Shown one piece after another: positions 5,647 to 13,226 of a stretch of 15,116 bases of DNA. The notes beneath the pieces were generated by a model that saw only the letters and a program-made list of their open reading frames with translations, had not been told where the DNA came from and searched no databases. Each line of letters opens with the position of its first letter. Positions within the stretch are counted from its first letter, which is position 1. Origin of the DNA: an uncultured Oscillospiraceae bacterium. Lineage in GTDB: Bacteria > Bacillota > Clostridia > Oscillospirales > Acutalibacteraceae. Position numbers and translations under genes: made by a program. The stretch covers positions 1-15,116 of the forward strand of contig UQAZ01000027.1 of assembly GCA_900539165.1 (NCBI GenBank), in the 5' to 3' direction.

Positions 5647-6528
5647 TTATTCAGTAATTTTAGAAATCTTACAGCCTGTGCTTACAGGAGTACAAACGCA
5701 AACATCCTTTGCATATTCTTTAAGCTCGTCTGCTGCTCTTTGTGCGTCCTCTTTTGACTGAAAAATTCCGAAAACGGTAGGACCCGAGCCACTCATACAA
5801 GTACCCAAAGCGTTATTATCACGCATTATTTGCTTCATATAAATTCTGTTAGGCACTTCAATAAACTGCTCAAAAACATTTTCCATTTTAGAGCATATTT
5901 CTGCTAAATCCCTGGATTGCATAGCACAAAGCATACCGAATTTATCCGGAGTATGTACCTTCCCGTCGGTGTCAAACTGCCCGTAAGCGCTTCCCGTATT
6001 TACTTCAAACTCGCTCTTTGCAAGAACAATAAAACATTTTCTAAGCGGTTTAACAGGAGTGAGTACATCACCGATTCCCTGAGAAAGAAGTGTTCCGCCC
6101 GTAATACAAAACGGTACATCTGCACCGACCTTTACACCGATTTCGCAAAGTTGCTTATCGTTTAGGTTAGTTTGGTAAATTTCATTAAGTGCCTTAATTA
6201 CGGCTGCACCGTCGGCACTTCCGCCCGCAAGACCTGCGGCGTGAGGGATTCGTTTAACAATATCAATATGAACTCCTCTGCTCTTAATTTTACAAGCATC
6301 AAAAAATGCTTTGGCGGCCTTATAAGCGATGTTTCTTTCGTCAAGCGGAATAGTATCAATATTGCATGAAAGCGTTATTTTGCTTCCTTTTTTTCTCTCT
6401 ACGGTTACCGTATCATAAACTCCGACAGATTGCATTATCATAAACAAGTCGTGATAACCGTCTTTTCTGGTTGCAACAATATCGAGTAATAAATTTATTT
6501 TTGCGTACGCTTTAACCTCTATTTTCAT
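5647..6528 (-). CDS. ispE: 4-diphosphocytidyl-2-C-methyl-D-erythritol kinase (IspE)
   Basis: IspE phosphorylates CDP-methylerythritol with ATP, the fourth step of the non-mevalonate (MEP) isoprenoid pathway, in the cytoplasm. The 293-aa protein has the GHMP-kinase layout: KAYAKINL with Lys10 near the N-terminus, the ATP-binding glycine loop PHAAGLAGGSADGAA at 95-109 (family consensus usually GLGGGSADAA), the catalytic Asp in ADVPF (D137), and the C-terminal motif SGSGPTVFG (246-254). The ATG at 6528 lies inside the end of the aminotransferase gene (17-nt overlap), with AAGGA as ribosome site, so it is probably translationally coupled. It belongs to the cluster that starts with the PHP gene. 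Confidence 0.96.
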   Translation of the reverse strand: MKIEVKAYAKINLLLDIVATRKDGYHDLFMIMQSVGVYDTVTVERKKGSKITLSCNIDTIPLDERNIAYKAAKAFFDACKIKSRGVHIDIVKRIPHAAGLAGGSADGAAVIKALNEIYQTNLNDKQLCEIGVKVGADVPFCITGGTLLSQGIGDVLTPVKPLRKCFIVLAKSEFEVNTGSAYGQFDTDGKVHTPDKFGMLCAMQSRDLAEICSKMENVFEQFIEVPNRIYMKQIMRDNNALGTCMSGSGPTVFGIFQSKEDAQRAADELKEYAKDVCVCTPVSTGCKISKITE

Positions 6529-7699
6529 TCTCTAATTCCTTAACAAATTCTCCTATGCGAGAGATTGCTTCTTTAATGTTATCTATCGAATAGCAATATG
6601 ATGCCCTGATATATCCCTCACCACATTCACCAAATGCACTGCCGGGTACAACAGCAACTCTCTTTTCTCTTATAAGTCTCTCACAAAACTCCTCGCTGCT
6701 CAAGCCTGTTGACTTGATACAAGGAAACACATAAAACGCTCCCTTTGGCTCAAAGCAGGTCAAGCCGATTTTATTAAAAGCATCTACGGTGAATCTTCTT
6801 CTCATATCATAGTCGCCCACCATTTTTGAAATATCAAAATCACCGTTTTTAAGAGCCTCAATAGCTGCTCTTTGAGAAGTGGTGGGTGCAGACATAATTG
6901 CAAACTGATGCAGTTTTGTCATTTGCTTTATTACAGGTGCAGGACCTAAAGCATAACCGAGCCTCCAGCCTGTCATTGAATAGGACTTTGAAAAACCGTT
7001 TATAACAATAGTTCTTTCCTGCATACCATTTATTGATGCGATAGTTGTATGTCCCTCAGGAGTGTAAGTCAGTTCTGAATAAATCTCGTCAGATATAACA
7101 AAAAGATTATGTTCGATTACAATTCTTGCAATTTCCTTTAACTGTTCTGCATTCATAACAGCACCGGTTGGATTATTGGGATATGGAAAAACAAGAATCT
7201 TTGTTTTAGGCGTAATTGCTTCTTCAAGCACTTTAGGGTCTAATCTGAAATCGTCCTTTTGGTATGTCTCAAGCGGTACTGCTTTGCCTCCCGAAACCTC
7301 TACTATCGGCTTATAACAAACAAAAGACGGCTCTATTACAAGCACTTCGTCACCCGGAGATATAAGCGAACGGATTGCCATATCTATTCCTTCGCTGCCT
7401 CCTACGGTAACAAGCATTTCTTCTTTTGGGTCATATTTAACCAAAAATTTTCTTGCGTAATATCTTGAAATTTCTTCTCTTAAATCCGCAAGTCCTGCAT
7501 TTGCCGTATATCTTGTGGCACCTTTTGCAAGATTATCAATTCCTGCTTGTCTTATATGCCACGGAGTTAAAAAATCAGGCTCACCTACACCGAGCGATAT
7601 AACATTTTGCATTTCTTCTGCAATAGCAAAGAACTTTCTTATCCCGGAGGGTTGAACATCAACAAGGGTCGGATTCAAAAATTCATCATAATTTATCAT
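6512..7699 (-). CDS. PLP-dependent class I aminotransferase
   Basis: This 395-aa fold-type I enzyme transfers amino groups with pyridoxal phosphate. Seen: SLGVGEPDF near the N-terminus (35-43), NNPTG (175-179) in the cofactor pocket, SDEIY (203-207), the Schiff-base lysine K238 in GFSKSYSMTGWRLGY, and the substrate carboxylate-binding Arg365 (YIRAS). It belongs to the broad aspartate/aromatic/PatA-like group; the substrate cannot be assigned from sequence. The start ATG overlaps the lrp stop by 4 nt (ATGA), so the two are co-expressed. Pairing with an Lrp regulator suggests a role in amino acid metabolism that is tuned by amino acid supply (inference). Confidence 0.93.
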   Translation of the reverse strand: MINYDEFLNPTLVDVQPSGIRKFFAIAEEMQNVISLGVGEPDFLTPWHIRQAGIDNLAKGATRYTANAGLADLREEISRYYARKFLVKYDPKEEMLVTVGGSEGIDMAIRSLISPGDEVLVIEPSFVCYKPIVEVSGGKAVPLETYQKDDFRLDPKVLEEAITPKTKILVFPYPNNPTGAVMNAEQLKEIARIVIEHNLFVISDEIYSELTYTPEGHTTIASINGMQERTIVINGFSKSYSMTGWRLGYALGPAPVIKQMTKLHQFAIMSAPTTSQRAAIEALKNGDFDISKMVGDYDMRRRFTVDAFNKIGLTCFEPKGAFYVFPCIKSTGLSSEEFCERLIREKRVAVVPGSAFGECGEGYIRASYCYSIDNIKEAISRIGEFVKELENENRG

Positions 7700-8175
7700 A
7701 ACGAATATGTCCCCCTGTCGTCAACATACTTTTCCGAAAAGCTGACGCCCTGTTCCTTGTACTTCTTTAAAATAAAGTTTGTAGTAGTAGAAACAACACC
7801 CTCAAGAGGAGATAAACGCTTTACAACAAACATAGCTATTTCCTCAAAAGACTTATTTTCAACGATACAGCAAAGGTCATATCCGCCGCTGATTAGATAA
7901 ATACTGTTTACCTCCTCAAGGTTTGCAATTCTCTCTGCAACATCATCAAAACCGTTACCGTACTTAGGCTGTACCTTAATTTCAATAAGCGCGGTACATT
8001 CGGGTGTCATAACCTTTTCCTTATCAATAATGGCGCGGTAGCCTTTTATTACTCCGCTTTGCTCATAAAGTCTGATTTGTTCCTCTACATCCTTTTCACT
8101 TATGCCGAGCATTACTGCAAGTTCTGCATTGGTAAGACGAGGATTCGTTTCAAGTAAATATAATAATTTATCCAT
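7696..8175 (-). CDS. Lrp/AsnC-family transcriptional regulator
   Basis: The 159-aa protein has a winged-helix DNA-binding domain (about 1-50, helix-turn-helix around LTNAELAVMLGISEKDVEEQ) and a ligand-sensing RAM domain (about 62-140) with the family's GGYD turn at 97-100. Such proteins sense amino acids and often control the adjacent gene; the aminotransferase, overlapping by 4 nt, is the natural candidate target. The start is ATG 8175, with GAGG 6 nt upstream; an upstream in-frame TTG that overlaps the PHP stop codon is rejected because the ribosome site fits the ATG. It follows the PHP gene by 8 nt. The ligand is unknown. Confidence 0.93.
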   Translation of the reverse strand: MDKLLYLLETNPRLTNAELAVMLGISEKDVEEQIRLYEQSGVIKGYRAIIDKEKVMTPECTALIEIKVQPKYGNGFDDVAERIANLEEVNSIYLISGGYDLCCIVENKSFEEIAMFVVKRLSPLEGVVSTTTNFILKKYKEQGVSFSEKYVDDRGTYSL

Positions 8176-8183
8176 AATACACC

Positions 8184-8993
8184 TCAAATAATTTCTATAA
8201 GTTTCGGTTTTCTTTGCTCAAATACAGTAAAGCAATCAAAGCCGCATTCCTTTAATATGTCGTATCCTTTATCGATATTAAGCGCTATCTTATCGGTATA
8301 ATGAGAATCCGAACCGACAGTTACATATTTTCCACCCATATCGTGATACATTTTAATGTATTTTTTTGACGGCAATGTATCGTGCATAAACATATTAAGC
8401 CCCGATACATTAAGTTCGACAGCCTTATTATTCTCAATTACAGCTGAGAATATTTGTTTAATTACATCGTCGTACTTTTCTATATTTTCAGGCATAAAGC
8501 CACGGTCGATTAAATACCTGAACGGGTATGTTAAATGTGCAATAGAGTCGGTATAATTCCACACCGCAGTCTCTAAAACAGCATTAAAATAATCGTTCAA
8601 AAGCTTATCTACATCACAAGTGCTGTAATCCAAAAAATAGAAATCTTCCATATTTTTAAGATTATGAACAGAGCCGAGAACAAAGTCAAAATCATAAGAA
8701 TCAATAAACCTTTGGCTTAATTCATTTTCAAAAATTCCCTGTCCTAATTCAACACCGTGATAAACCTTTATTTTACCGTCATACTTAATTCTCGCTCGCT
8801 CAACATCCAAAAATTGCTTATCCTGAAAATCAAAACAGGTATCAACCATTCCGTCTATATCACAATGGTCGGTAAGAGCAATACCCTTACAGCCAAGCTC
8901 AAAGGCAGAATTAACCATTTCGTCAACGGAATTGTTGCCGTCAAACGAATGAATTGAATGTGTGTGAGTGTCGTAAATCCGAGAGTAGTTCAT
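8184..8993 (-). CDS. PHP-domain phosphoesterase, histidinol-phosphatase (HisK) type
   Basis: The protein (269 aa) is a metal-dependent PHP phosphatase. The metal ligands appear in family order: DTHTH (H10, H12), TDHCD (D42, H43), GVELG (E82), GSVHN (H110), AHLTYP (H153) and GSDSH (D229, H231). The length and pattern match HisK-type histidinol-phosphate phosphatases; the nearby genes are not other his genes, so a different phosphorylated substrate is possible. The ATG at 8993 follows GGAG 7 nt upstream and a sigma-A-type promoter. It heads the cluster PHP-lrp-aminotransferase-ispE. The role in histidine synthesis is inference. Confidence 0.85.
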   Translation of the reverse strand: MNYSRIYDTHTHSIHSFDGNNSVDEMVNSAFELGCKGIALTDHCDIDGMVDTCFDFQDKQFLDVERARIKYDGKIKVYHGVELGQGIFENELSQRFIDSYDFDFVLGSVHNLKNMEDFYFLDYSTCDVDKLLNDYFNAVLETAVWNYTDSIAHLTYPFRYLIDRGFMPENIEKYDDVIKQIFSAVIENNKAVELNVSGLNMFMHDTLPSKKYIKMYHDMGGKYVTVGSDSHYTDKIALNIDKGYDILKECGFDCFTVFEQRKPKLIEII

Positions 8994-9014
8994 AGTAATT
9001 CTCCTATGTTCTAT

Positions 9015-9042
9015 ATTTTAGCACACATTTCGTTAAAATCAA
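9015..9042 (-). promoter_or_regulatory. Promoter of the PHP-lrp-aminotransferase-ispE cluster
   Basis: TTGATT (9037-9042) and TAAAAT (9015-9020) are 16 bp apart on the minus strand, with the start near 9008 and GGAG close behind. It diverges from the ACT-UPF0210 promoter. Confidence 0.6.
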
Positions 9043-9084
9043 CTGAAAATAGCAAGAAATAGCAATTTATACAAAAAAGTAAGG

Positions 9085-9113
9085 TTGACATAAAGATGTA
9101 TTAATTCTATAAT
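9085..9113 (+). promoter_or_regulatory. Consensus promoter of the ACT-UPF0210 operon
   Basis: A perfect TTGACA (9085-9090) and perfect TATAAT (9108-9113) are spaced by exactly 17 bp. This is the best protein-gene promoter in the window and suggests strong constitutive expression unless repressed. Confidence 0.85.
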
Positions 9114-9140
9114 AATATAAAAGATTTGGAGGTATAAACT

Positions 9141-9410
9141 ATGAGGTGTGTTATAACTGTTATCGGAAAGGATATGGTCGGCATTCTTGCTGATGTTTCA
9201 AATATTTGTAAAGGCTGTAATGTTAATATCGTTGATGTAACGCAATCAATTTTACAGGATATGTTTTGTATGATTATGATGGCTGATGTTACAAATTCTA
9301 ATGTAGACTTCAGCACATTGTCTGACCGCCTTAGCGAGTATGGCAAAGAGAACGGTCTTTCCGTACATGCTATGCATGAGGATATATTTAATTCCATGCA
9401 CAGAATATAG
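9141..9410 (+). CDS. ACT-domain protein, UPF0237 family
   Basis: The 89-aa protein is a single ACT domain (ITVIGKDMVGILADVSNIC near the start), the small ligand-sensing fold used to detect amino acids. The signature resembles GcvR and the UPF0237 family. The ATG has GGAGG 8 nt upstream. Its stop is followed 12 nt later by the UPF0210 gene; this gene pair recurs in many Firmicutes and archaea, so the ACT protein may regulate or bind its partner. The biochemical role is not established. The 5' end of the mRNA is short, with no riboswitch-like structure seen. Confidence 0.93.
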   Translation: MRCVITVIGKDMVGILADVSNICKGCNVNIVDVTQSILQDMFCMIMMADVTNSNVDFSTLSDRLSEYGKENGLSVHAMHEDIFNSMHRI

Positions 9411-9422
9411 GAGGAAGATAAC

Positions 9423-10778
9423 TTGATTAATTCATACGATATATTAGAAACAATCAGAATGATACAGGACGAATGCCTTGACATCAGAACTACCACTATG
9501 GGTATATCACTACTCGACTGCGGCGACAGTGATATAGATAAATCCTGTGCAAAGGTGTATGACAAGATTTGCAAAAAAGCTGAAAACCTTGTTAAAACCG
9601 GTGAGGACATCGAAAAGGAATACGGTATTCCGATTATTAATAAGAGAGTAAGTGTTACACCGATTTCCATACTTGCGGGAATCAGCGGAGGCGATCCTGT
9701 CAAATACGCTCTCACACTTGAAAAAGCTGCGCAAACAATCGGAGTAAACTTTATAGGCGGATATTCCGCACTCGTTCAAAAAGGCTTTGCAAGCGGTGAT
9801 TTGGAATTGATTAATTCCATACCTCAAGCGCTTGCGCAAACCGAGCATCTTTGCTCATCCGTAAACATCGGCTCAACAAAAGCAGGTATCAATATGGATG
9901 CCGTAAAAATAATGGGCGAAAAGGTTAAAGAAGCGGCTGAACTTACAAAGGACAATGACTGTATCGGAGCAGGAAAGCTTGTTGTATTCTGTAATGCACC
10001 CGAGGACAATCCGTTTATGGCAGGTGCTTTTCACGGAATTTCAGAGCCTGATTGCGTAATCAATGTCGGCGTTTCGGGACCCGGTGTTGTAAGGGCTGCC
10101 GTTGCGAAATATCCCGATTATTCAATTAACGAGATTGCAGAACTTATTAAAAAGACTGCATTTAAGATTACAAGAATGGGACAGCTTGTCGGCTCACTTG
10201 CAAGCCAAAGACTTGGCGTTCCGTTCGGTATAGTTGACCTTTCGTTAGCTCCTACTCCTGCTGTCGGCGACTCTGTTGCTCACATTTTAGAAGAAATCGG
10301 ACTCGAAAAATGTGGCGGCGCAGGTACAACCGCTTGTCTTGCAATGCTTAACGACGCAGTTAAAAAAGGCGGCGTTATGGCTTCATCAAGCGTTGGCGGA
10401 TTATCCGGTGCATTTATCCCTGTTTCTGAGGACGCAGGTATGATAGATGCTGCAAGATGCGGCGCTCTTACGATTGAAAAGCTTGAGGCAATGACTGCTG
10501 TTTGCTCGGTAGGTTTAGATATGATTGTTATTCCGGGCGATACAACTGCAGAGGTTATCAGCGGTATAATTGCTGACGAAGCTGCAATCGGTATGGTAAA
10601 CTGTAAGACTACGGCAGTAAGAGTAATTCCTGCAATCGGCAAAAAAGTCGGTGATGAGCTTGAATTTGGCGGATTGCTTGGCTCAGGACCTGTAATGCCT
10701 GTAAATACGAATTCGCCGAATAAATTTATTTCAAGAGGCGGAAAGATTCCTGCACCTATGCATTCACTTAAAAACTAA
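9423..10778 (+). CDS. UPF0210 (DUF711, PFL-like) family protein, TTG start
   Basis: The 451-aa protein belongs to UPF0210, whose structures are described as resembling pyruvate formate-lyase. The family is uncharacterised. Seen: the N-terminal block DILETIRMI...DIRTTTMGISLLDC, NAPEDNPFMAGAFHG at 191-205 (H204 is a likely conserved residue), the PTPAVGDSVAHI block at 278-288, GLSGAFIPVSED near 326-337, IPGDTTAE at 370-377 and GGLLGSGPVMPV near 416-427. The start is TTG at 9423, because AGGAGG (9409-9414) sits 8 nt upstream and family members begin MIN. It is co-transcribed with the ACT gene and ends at the hairpin at 10790-10819. No catalytic function should be assumed from the PFL likeness. 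Confidence 0.94.
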   Translation: MINSYDILETIRMIQDECLDIRTTTMGISLLDCGDSDIDKSCAKVYDKICKKAENLVKTGEDIEKEYGIPIINKRVSVTPISILAGISGGDPVKYALTLEKAAQTIGVNFIGGYSALVQKGFASGDLELINSIPQALAQTEHLCSSVNIGSTKAGINMDAVKIMGEKVKEAAELTKDNDCIGAGKLVVFCNAPEDNPFMAGAFHGISEPDCVINVGVSGPGVVRAAVAKYPDYSINEIAELIKKTAFKITRMGQLVGSLASQRLGVPFGIVDLSLAPTPAVGDSVAHILEEIGLEKCGGAGTTACLAMLNDAVKKGGVMASSSVGGLSGAFIPVSEDAGMIDAARCGALTIEKLEAMTAVCSVGLDMIVIPGDTTAEVISGIIADEAAIGMVNCKTTAVRVIPAIGKKVGDELEFGGLLGSGPVMPVNTNSPNKFISRGGKIPAPMHSLKN

Positions 10779-10789
10779 AAATGCGTCGC

Positions 10790-10820
10790 AAAGCCCTCGG
10801 TCGTTTGACTGAGGGCTTTT
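10790..10820 (+). terminator. Terminator of the ACT-UPF0210 operon
   Basis: A 13-bp stem (10790-10802 with 10807-10819, one G-T pair) and a 4-nt loop are followed by T's. It begins 12 nt after the UPF0210 stop codon. Confidence 0.88.
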
Positions 10821-10843
10821 AGTTTATTTATATGAATTAAAAA

Positions 10844-10866
10844 AATCCCGAGACAAGCTCGGGATT
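10844..10866 (-). terminator. Terminator of the membrane-protein gene
   Basis: A 9-bp stem AATCCCGAG/CTCGGGATT (10844-10852 and 10858-10866) has a 5-nt loop. On the minus strand it is followed by a run of seven T's, just past the stop codon at 10876. Confidence 0.88.
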
Positions 10867-10875
10867 AATTCTGCA

Positions 10876-11532
10876 TTATTTGAATTCCAAATATTCTGTT
10901 TCATGGAATGTTACAGGCTTGTAGCCTTCATTAGTCTTTTCATATACAGCAGAAAGATTCATAGCTACTGCATATGTCTTACCACCGGCTGTAAAGCCAT
11001 AGCACTGAGCGCCATTTACGGTGGTGTTGCCACTTGTATTAATAGCTGCTGAGGATGGATCTGATGAGTAACCTAATGTCTTCCAGTTATCGTGAAGCAC
11101 TTGCTTTAACAATGCTTTTGCTTCTGATACTGAATAAGTCTTTGTTGTGGTAATTTCGTGTGGATTTGAATATCTCTCGTATTCTGTTGCAACCGGTGGT
11201 TCCGGTTCTTCCGTATCCTTAACAGGTGCCACGTATGTAAACCACATTACCAAGAAATATACTAAAATCCAAATTAAGAGAATGAGAATAATCATCTTTG
11301 TAATATTCTTACCCTTGCTTTGTCCTGCTGCTGCAAAGGCCTCTTCCTGTGTCGGAATCGGAACCGGTACAAACGGCTTACCCTTTTTAGCGGCTTTCTT
11401 TTCAGCCTTAGCATTTTTCTTATTAATTGAAGCTACGAGTTTTGCGTAGTCTTTTGTCTGCTTTTTTTCAAGCTTAGCAGCTTTTTTCGCAGCATTTTGT
11501 TCTTTTTTTGCGATTTTGGTTTCTTTACTCAA
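10876..11532 (-). CDS. Unrecognised Lys/Ala-rich single-pass membrane protein, TTG start
   Basis: I do not recognise this 218-aa protein. Residues 1-55 are dense in Lys and Ala and probably form a charged helix or coiled coil in the cytoplasm. A proline-rich linker (PFVPVPIP, 53-60) leads to one membrane helix at about 77-102, followed by an acidic, Pro-rich linker (EEPEPP) and an outside domain of about 100 residues with YSVSEAKALLKQ and a lone cysteine. The orientation is inside-to-outside by the positive-inside rule. The start is TTG 11532 because AAGGAGGGG sits 8 nt upstream. An in-frame ATG at 11571 lies upstream of the predicted transcription start near 11555, so it is excluded. It diverges from the LysR gene. 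The role is unknown; an extracytoplasmic sensor or envelope protein is possible. Confidence 0.8.
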   Translation of the reverse strand: MSKETKIAKKEQNAAKKAAKLEKKQTKDYAKLVASINKKNAKAEKKAAKKGKPFVPVPIPTQEEAFAAAGQSKGKNITKMIILILLIWILVYFLVMWFTYVAPVKDTEEPEPPVATEYERYSNPHEITTTKTYSVSEAKALLKQVLHDNWKTLGYSSDPSSAAINTSGNTTVNGAQCYGFTAGGKTYAVAMNLSAVYEKTNEGYKPVTFHETEYLEFK

Positions 11533-11561
11533 AGCAGTCCCCTCCTTACAAGTATAGATAG

Positions 11562-11590
11562 AGTATACCATTTATTAAATTAAAATTCAA
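11562..11590 (-). promoter_or_regulatory. Promoter of the membrane-protein gene
   Basis: TTGAAT (11585-11590) and TATACT (11562-11567) are 17 bp apart on the minus strand, giving a start near 11555. The position overlaps the false ATG at 11571, supporting the downstream TTG start. Confidence 0.7.
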
Positions 11591-11691
11591 TAATTAATTT
11601 TAATTTTATAGCCATAATTTATGAACAAACTGTAAACATTAGTCAATTCTTACATTAAAAGGCGTATTATGTTGTGTATTTTTATAAAAAA

Positions 11692-11740
11692 TTGTATTGA
11701 AATATAAATTAATATATTATAACATATAAATATGATGTTA
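11692..11740 (+). promoter_or_regulatory. Promoter and palindromic operator of the LysR gene (candidate)
   Basis: TTGTAT (11692-11697) and TATTAT (11715-11720) are 17 bp apart; the AT-rich sequence allows other choices. TAACAT (11720-11725) and ATGTTA (11735-11740) form a 6-bp inverted repeat with a 9-nt centre right after the -10 box. LysR proteins commonly bind such dyads and repress themselves, so this is a candidate autoregulatory site (inference). Confidence 0.5.
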
Positions 11741-11760
11741 AGATTTAGGAGCAAAAAACT

Positions 11761-12645
11761 ATGGATTTGAAGAGCCTTGAAATATTTATATATGTCGCTG
11801 AGCAAAACAGTTTTACAAAAGCGGCACAAAAACTCGGCTACACTCAGGCGGCTGTTTCATTTCAAATTAAACAGCTTGAGCAATCGTTGGGAGTAATGTT
11901 GTTTGAAAGAATCAATCATTCTATCAAATTGACGCCCAAAGGCAAGGAATTGCTTCAAATAGCTCACCAAATACTCGATTTGAGCGACGATATGATAAAG
12001 CGAGCAAAAAGCGAAGAAAACGAAATTAAGGGAAATGTAACGATAGCGATGGCTGACTCACTTTGCCATTGGCTGTTTTGGGATAATTACAGTAATTTCC
12101 ATAATAAATTCCCGGATGTGTCATTAAAAATTTATTCGGGAACAACAGACGAAATGCTAAGACTTGCTAAGCAGAATGATGTAGACTTTATATTCACACT
12201 TGAAAAGCATCTCTATGATTCTAATTATATAACTGTTAAAGAACATCCCGTTTCGATCCATTTTGTAGCATCAAGTAAAAACAATAAGCTTGATAACAGA
12301 GTTTATTCTCTATCGGACATAATGAACGAACGATTTATCCTAACGGAAAAAGGTATGAGTTATCGAGAACCTCTTGACGAGCGTTTGGCGAGAGTTTCGT
12401 GTGAAATAACCCCTGCATTTGAGATTGGCGACACCGACCTGATTTGCAGGCTTGTAGAGCAAAATATGGGTATTTCATATCTTCCCGACCTTGTAACAAA
12501 ACCGTTTGTTGACAAAGGAAAAATTAAATATATAAATGTGGGTGATGTAAGTTCAGACATATGGATTCAAATGCTATATCACAGAAATAAAGTAATTACA
12601 CCGACAATACAGGCGGTAATGGATTATCTTTGCAAGTGCCTATAA
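11761..12645 (+). CDS. LysR-family transcriptional regulator
   Basis: The 294-aa protein has the N-terminal winged helix-turn-helix of the family (MDLKSLEIFIYVAEQNSFT..., HTH around residues 17-50, ending GVMLFER) and a substrate-binding-type effector domain from about residue 90 (GNVTIAMADSL). Length is normal for the family. The ATG has AGGAG 9 nt upstream. LysR regulators usually act on divergent neighbours, which here is the unknown membrane protein; the convergent nitroreductase is another possible target. The co-inducer cannot be told from sequence. A palindrome near the transcription start suggests self-regulation. Confidence 0.93.
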   Translation: MDLKSLEIFIYVAEQNSFTKAAQKLGYTQAAVSFQIKQLEQSLGVMLFERINHSIKLTPKGKELLQIAHQILDLSDDMIKRAKSEENEIKGNVTIAMADSLCHWLFWDNYSNFHNKFPDVSLKIYSGTTDEMLRLAKQNDVDFIFTLEKHLYDSNYITVKEHPVSIHFVASSKNNKLDNRVYSLSDIMNERFILTEKGMSYREPLDERLARVSCEITPAFEIGDTDLICRLVEQNMGISYLPDLVTKPFVDKGKIKYINVGDVSSDIWIQMLYHRNKVITPTIQAVMDYLCKCL

Positions 12646-12652
12646 AAAGGAA

Positions 12653-12688
12653 AGCCTAACAGAATTTAAGCAAAAGTTCTGTTAGGCT
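12653..12688. terminator. Convergent terminator between lysR and nitroreductase genes
   Basis: A perfect 12-bp stem (12653-12664 with 12677-12688) and a 12-nt loop lie between the two converging stop codons. The minus-strand side is followed by CTTTCCTTTTTA, the plus-strand side by GATTTTAT, so it can serve both. Confidence 0.8.
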
Positions 12689-12692
12689 GATT

Positions 12693-13226
12693 TTATATCC
12701 AAGTAGTTACATCATCAACTGTTTTGCGTTTTGGCATCTGCGGTGCTTCTGCCGGATAACCGACAGCAATCACAGAAACAACGATTTGGTTTTCGGGAAT
12801 TGAAAGCACTTTTCTGAGTGCATCACCGTCTCGGATACCCATTACAAGAGTGCCAAGCCCCATTTCGGTTGCTTTGAGCAATAAATTTTCATTTGCAAGT
12901 CCGAGGTCATAAAATCCCCAACCGTTTTTACATTCGTTATCGGGGTTACCTTCTCTGTCAAAACCTGCTCTGTCTTTAATAAAAGTCGTAACAATCAAAG
13001 CGGCGCCTGCCGATTTTTCTTTATTGGTACCAAGCAAACAATTTGAAAGTGTTTCCCTGCCCTCTCCGTCAACGGCGCAATAATATCTTGCCGTTTGCGA
13101 ATTTTTCCACGACGGAGCATAAATGGCATATTTTATAAGCTCTTCAATTTGCTCTTTAGTTACGGGTCTATCAGTATCAAAGTTTCTGATACTTCTTCTG
13201 TTTTGTAAAATGTTATTAAATTCCAT
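12693..13226 (-). CDS. Nitroreductase-family flavoprotein
   Basis: The 177-aa protein has the nitroreductase fold: RRSIRNF at 10-16 (FMN phosphate contact), PSWKNSQ at 38-44 and the GLG turn near 123-125 before the GYPAEAP block at 156-162. Such enzymes are FMN-bound, homodimeric and reduce nitro compounds, quinones or flavins with NAD(P)H; the real substrate is unknown. It lacks an obvious ferredoxin domain. The ATG overlaps the purF stop as TAATG, with AAGGA of the purF end as ribosome site, so the two are coupled. Its terminator is shared with the converging lysR gene. Whether linkage to purine synthesis has functional meaning is open. Confidence 0.9.
   Translation of the reverse strand: MEFNNILQNRRSIRNFDTDRPVTKEQIEELIKYAIYAPSWKNSQTARYYCAVDGEGRETLSNCLLGTNKEKSAGAALIVTTFIKDRAGFDREGNPDNECKNGWGFYDLGLANENLLLKATEMGLGTLVMGIRDGDALRKVLSIPENQIVVSVIAVGYPAEAPQMPKRKTVDDVTTWI

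Noticed and set aside
9107..9715. Minus-strand 202-aa ORF opposite the ACT and UPF0210 genes
   Set aside because: It is antisense to two conserved genes and has low-complexity Ser/Ile/Leu content typical of a shadow frame.
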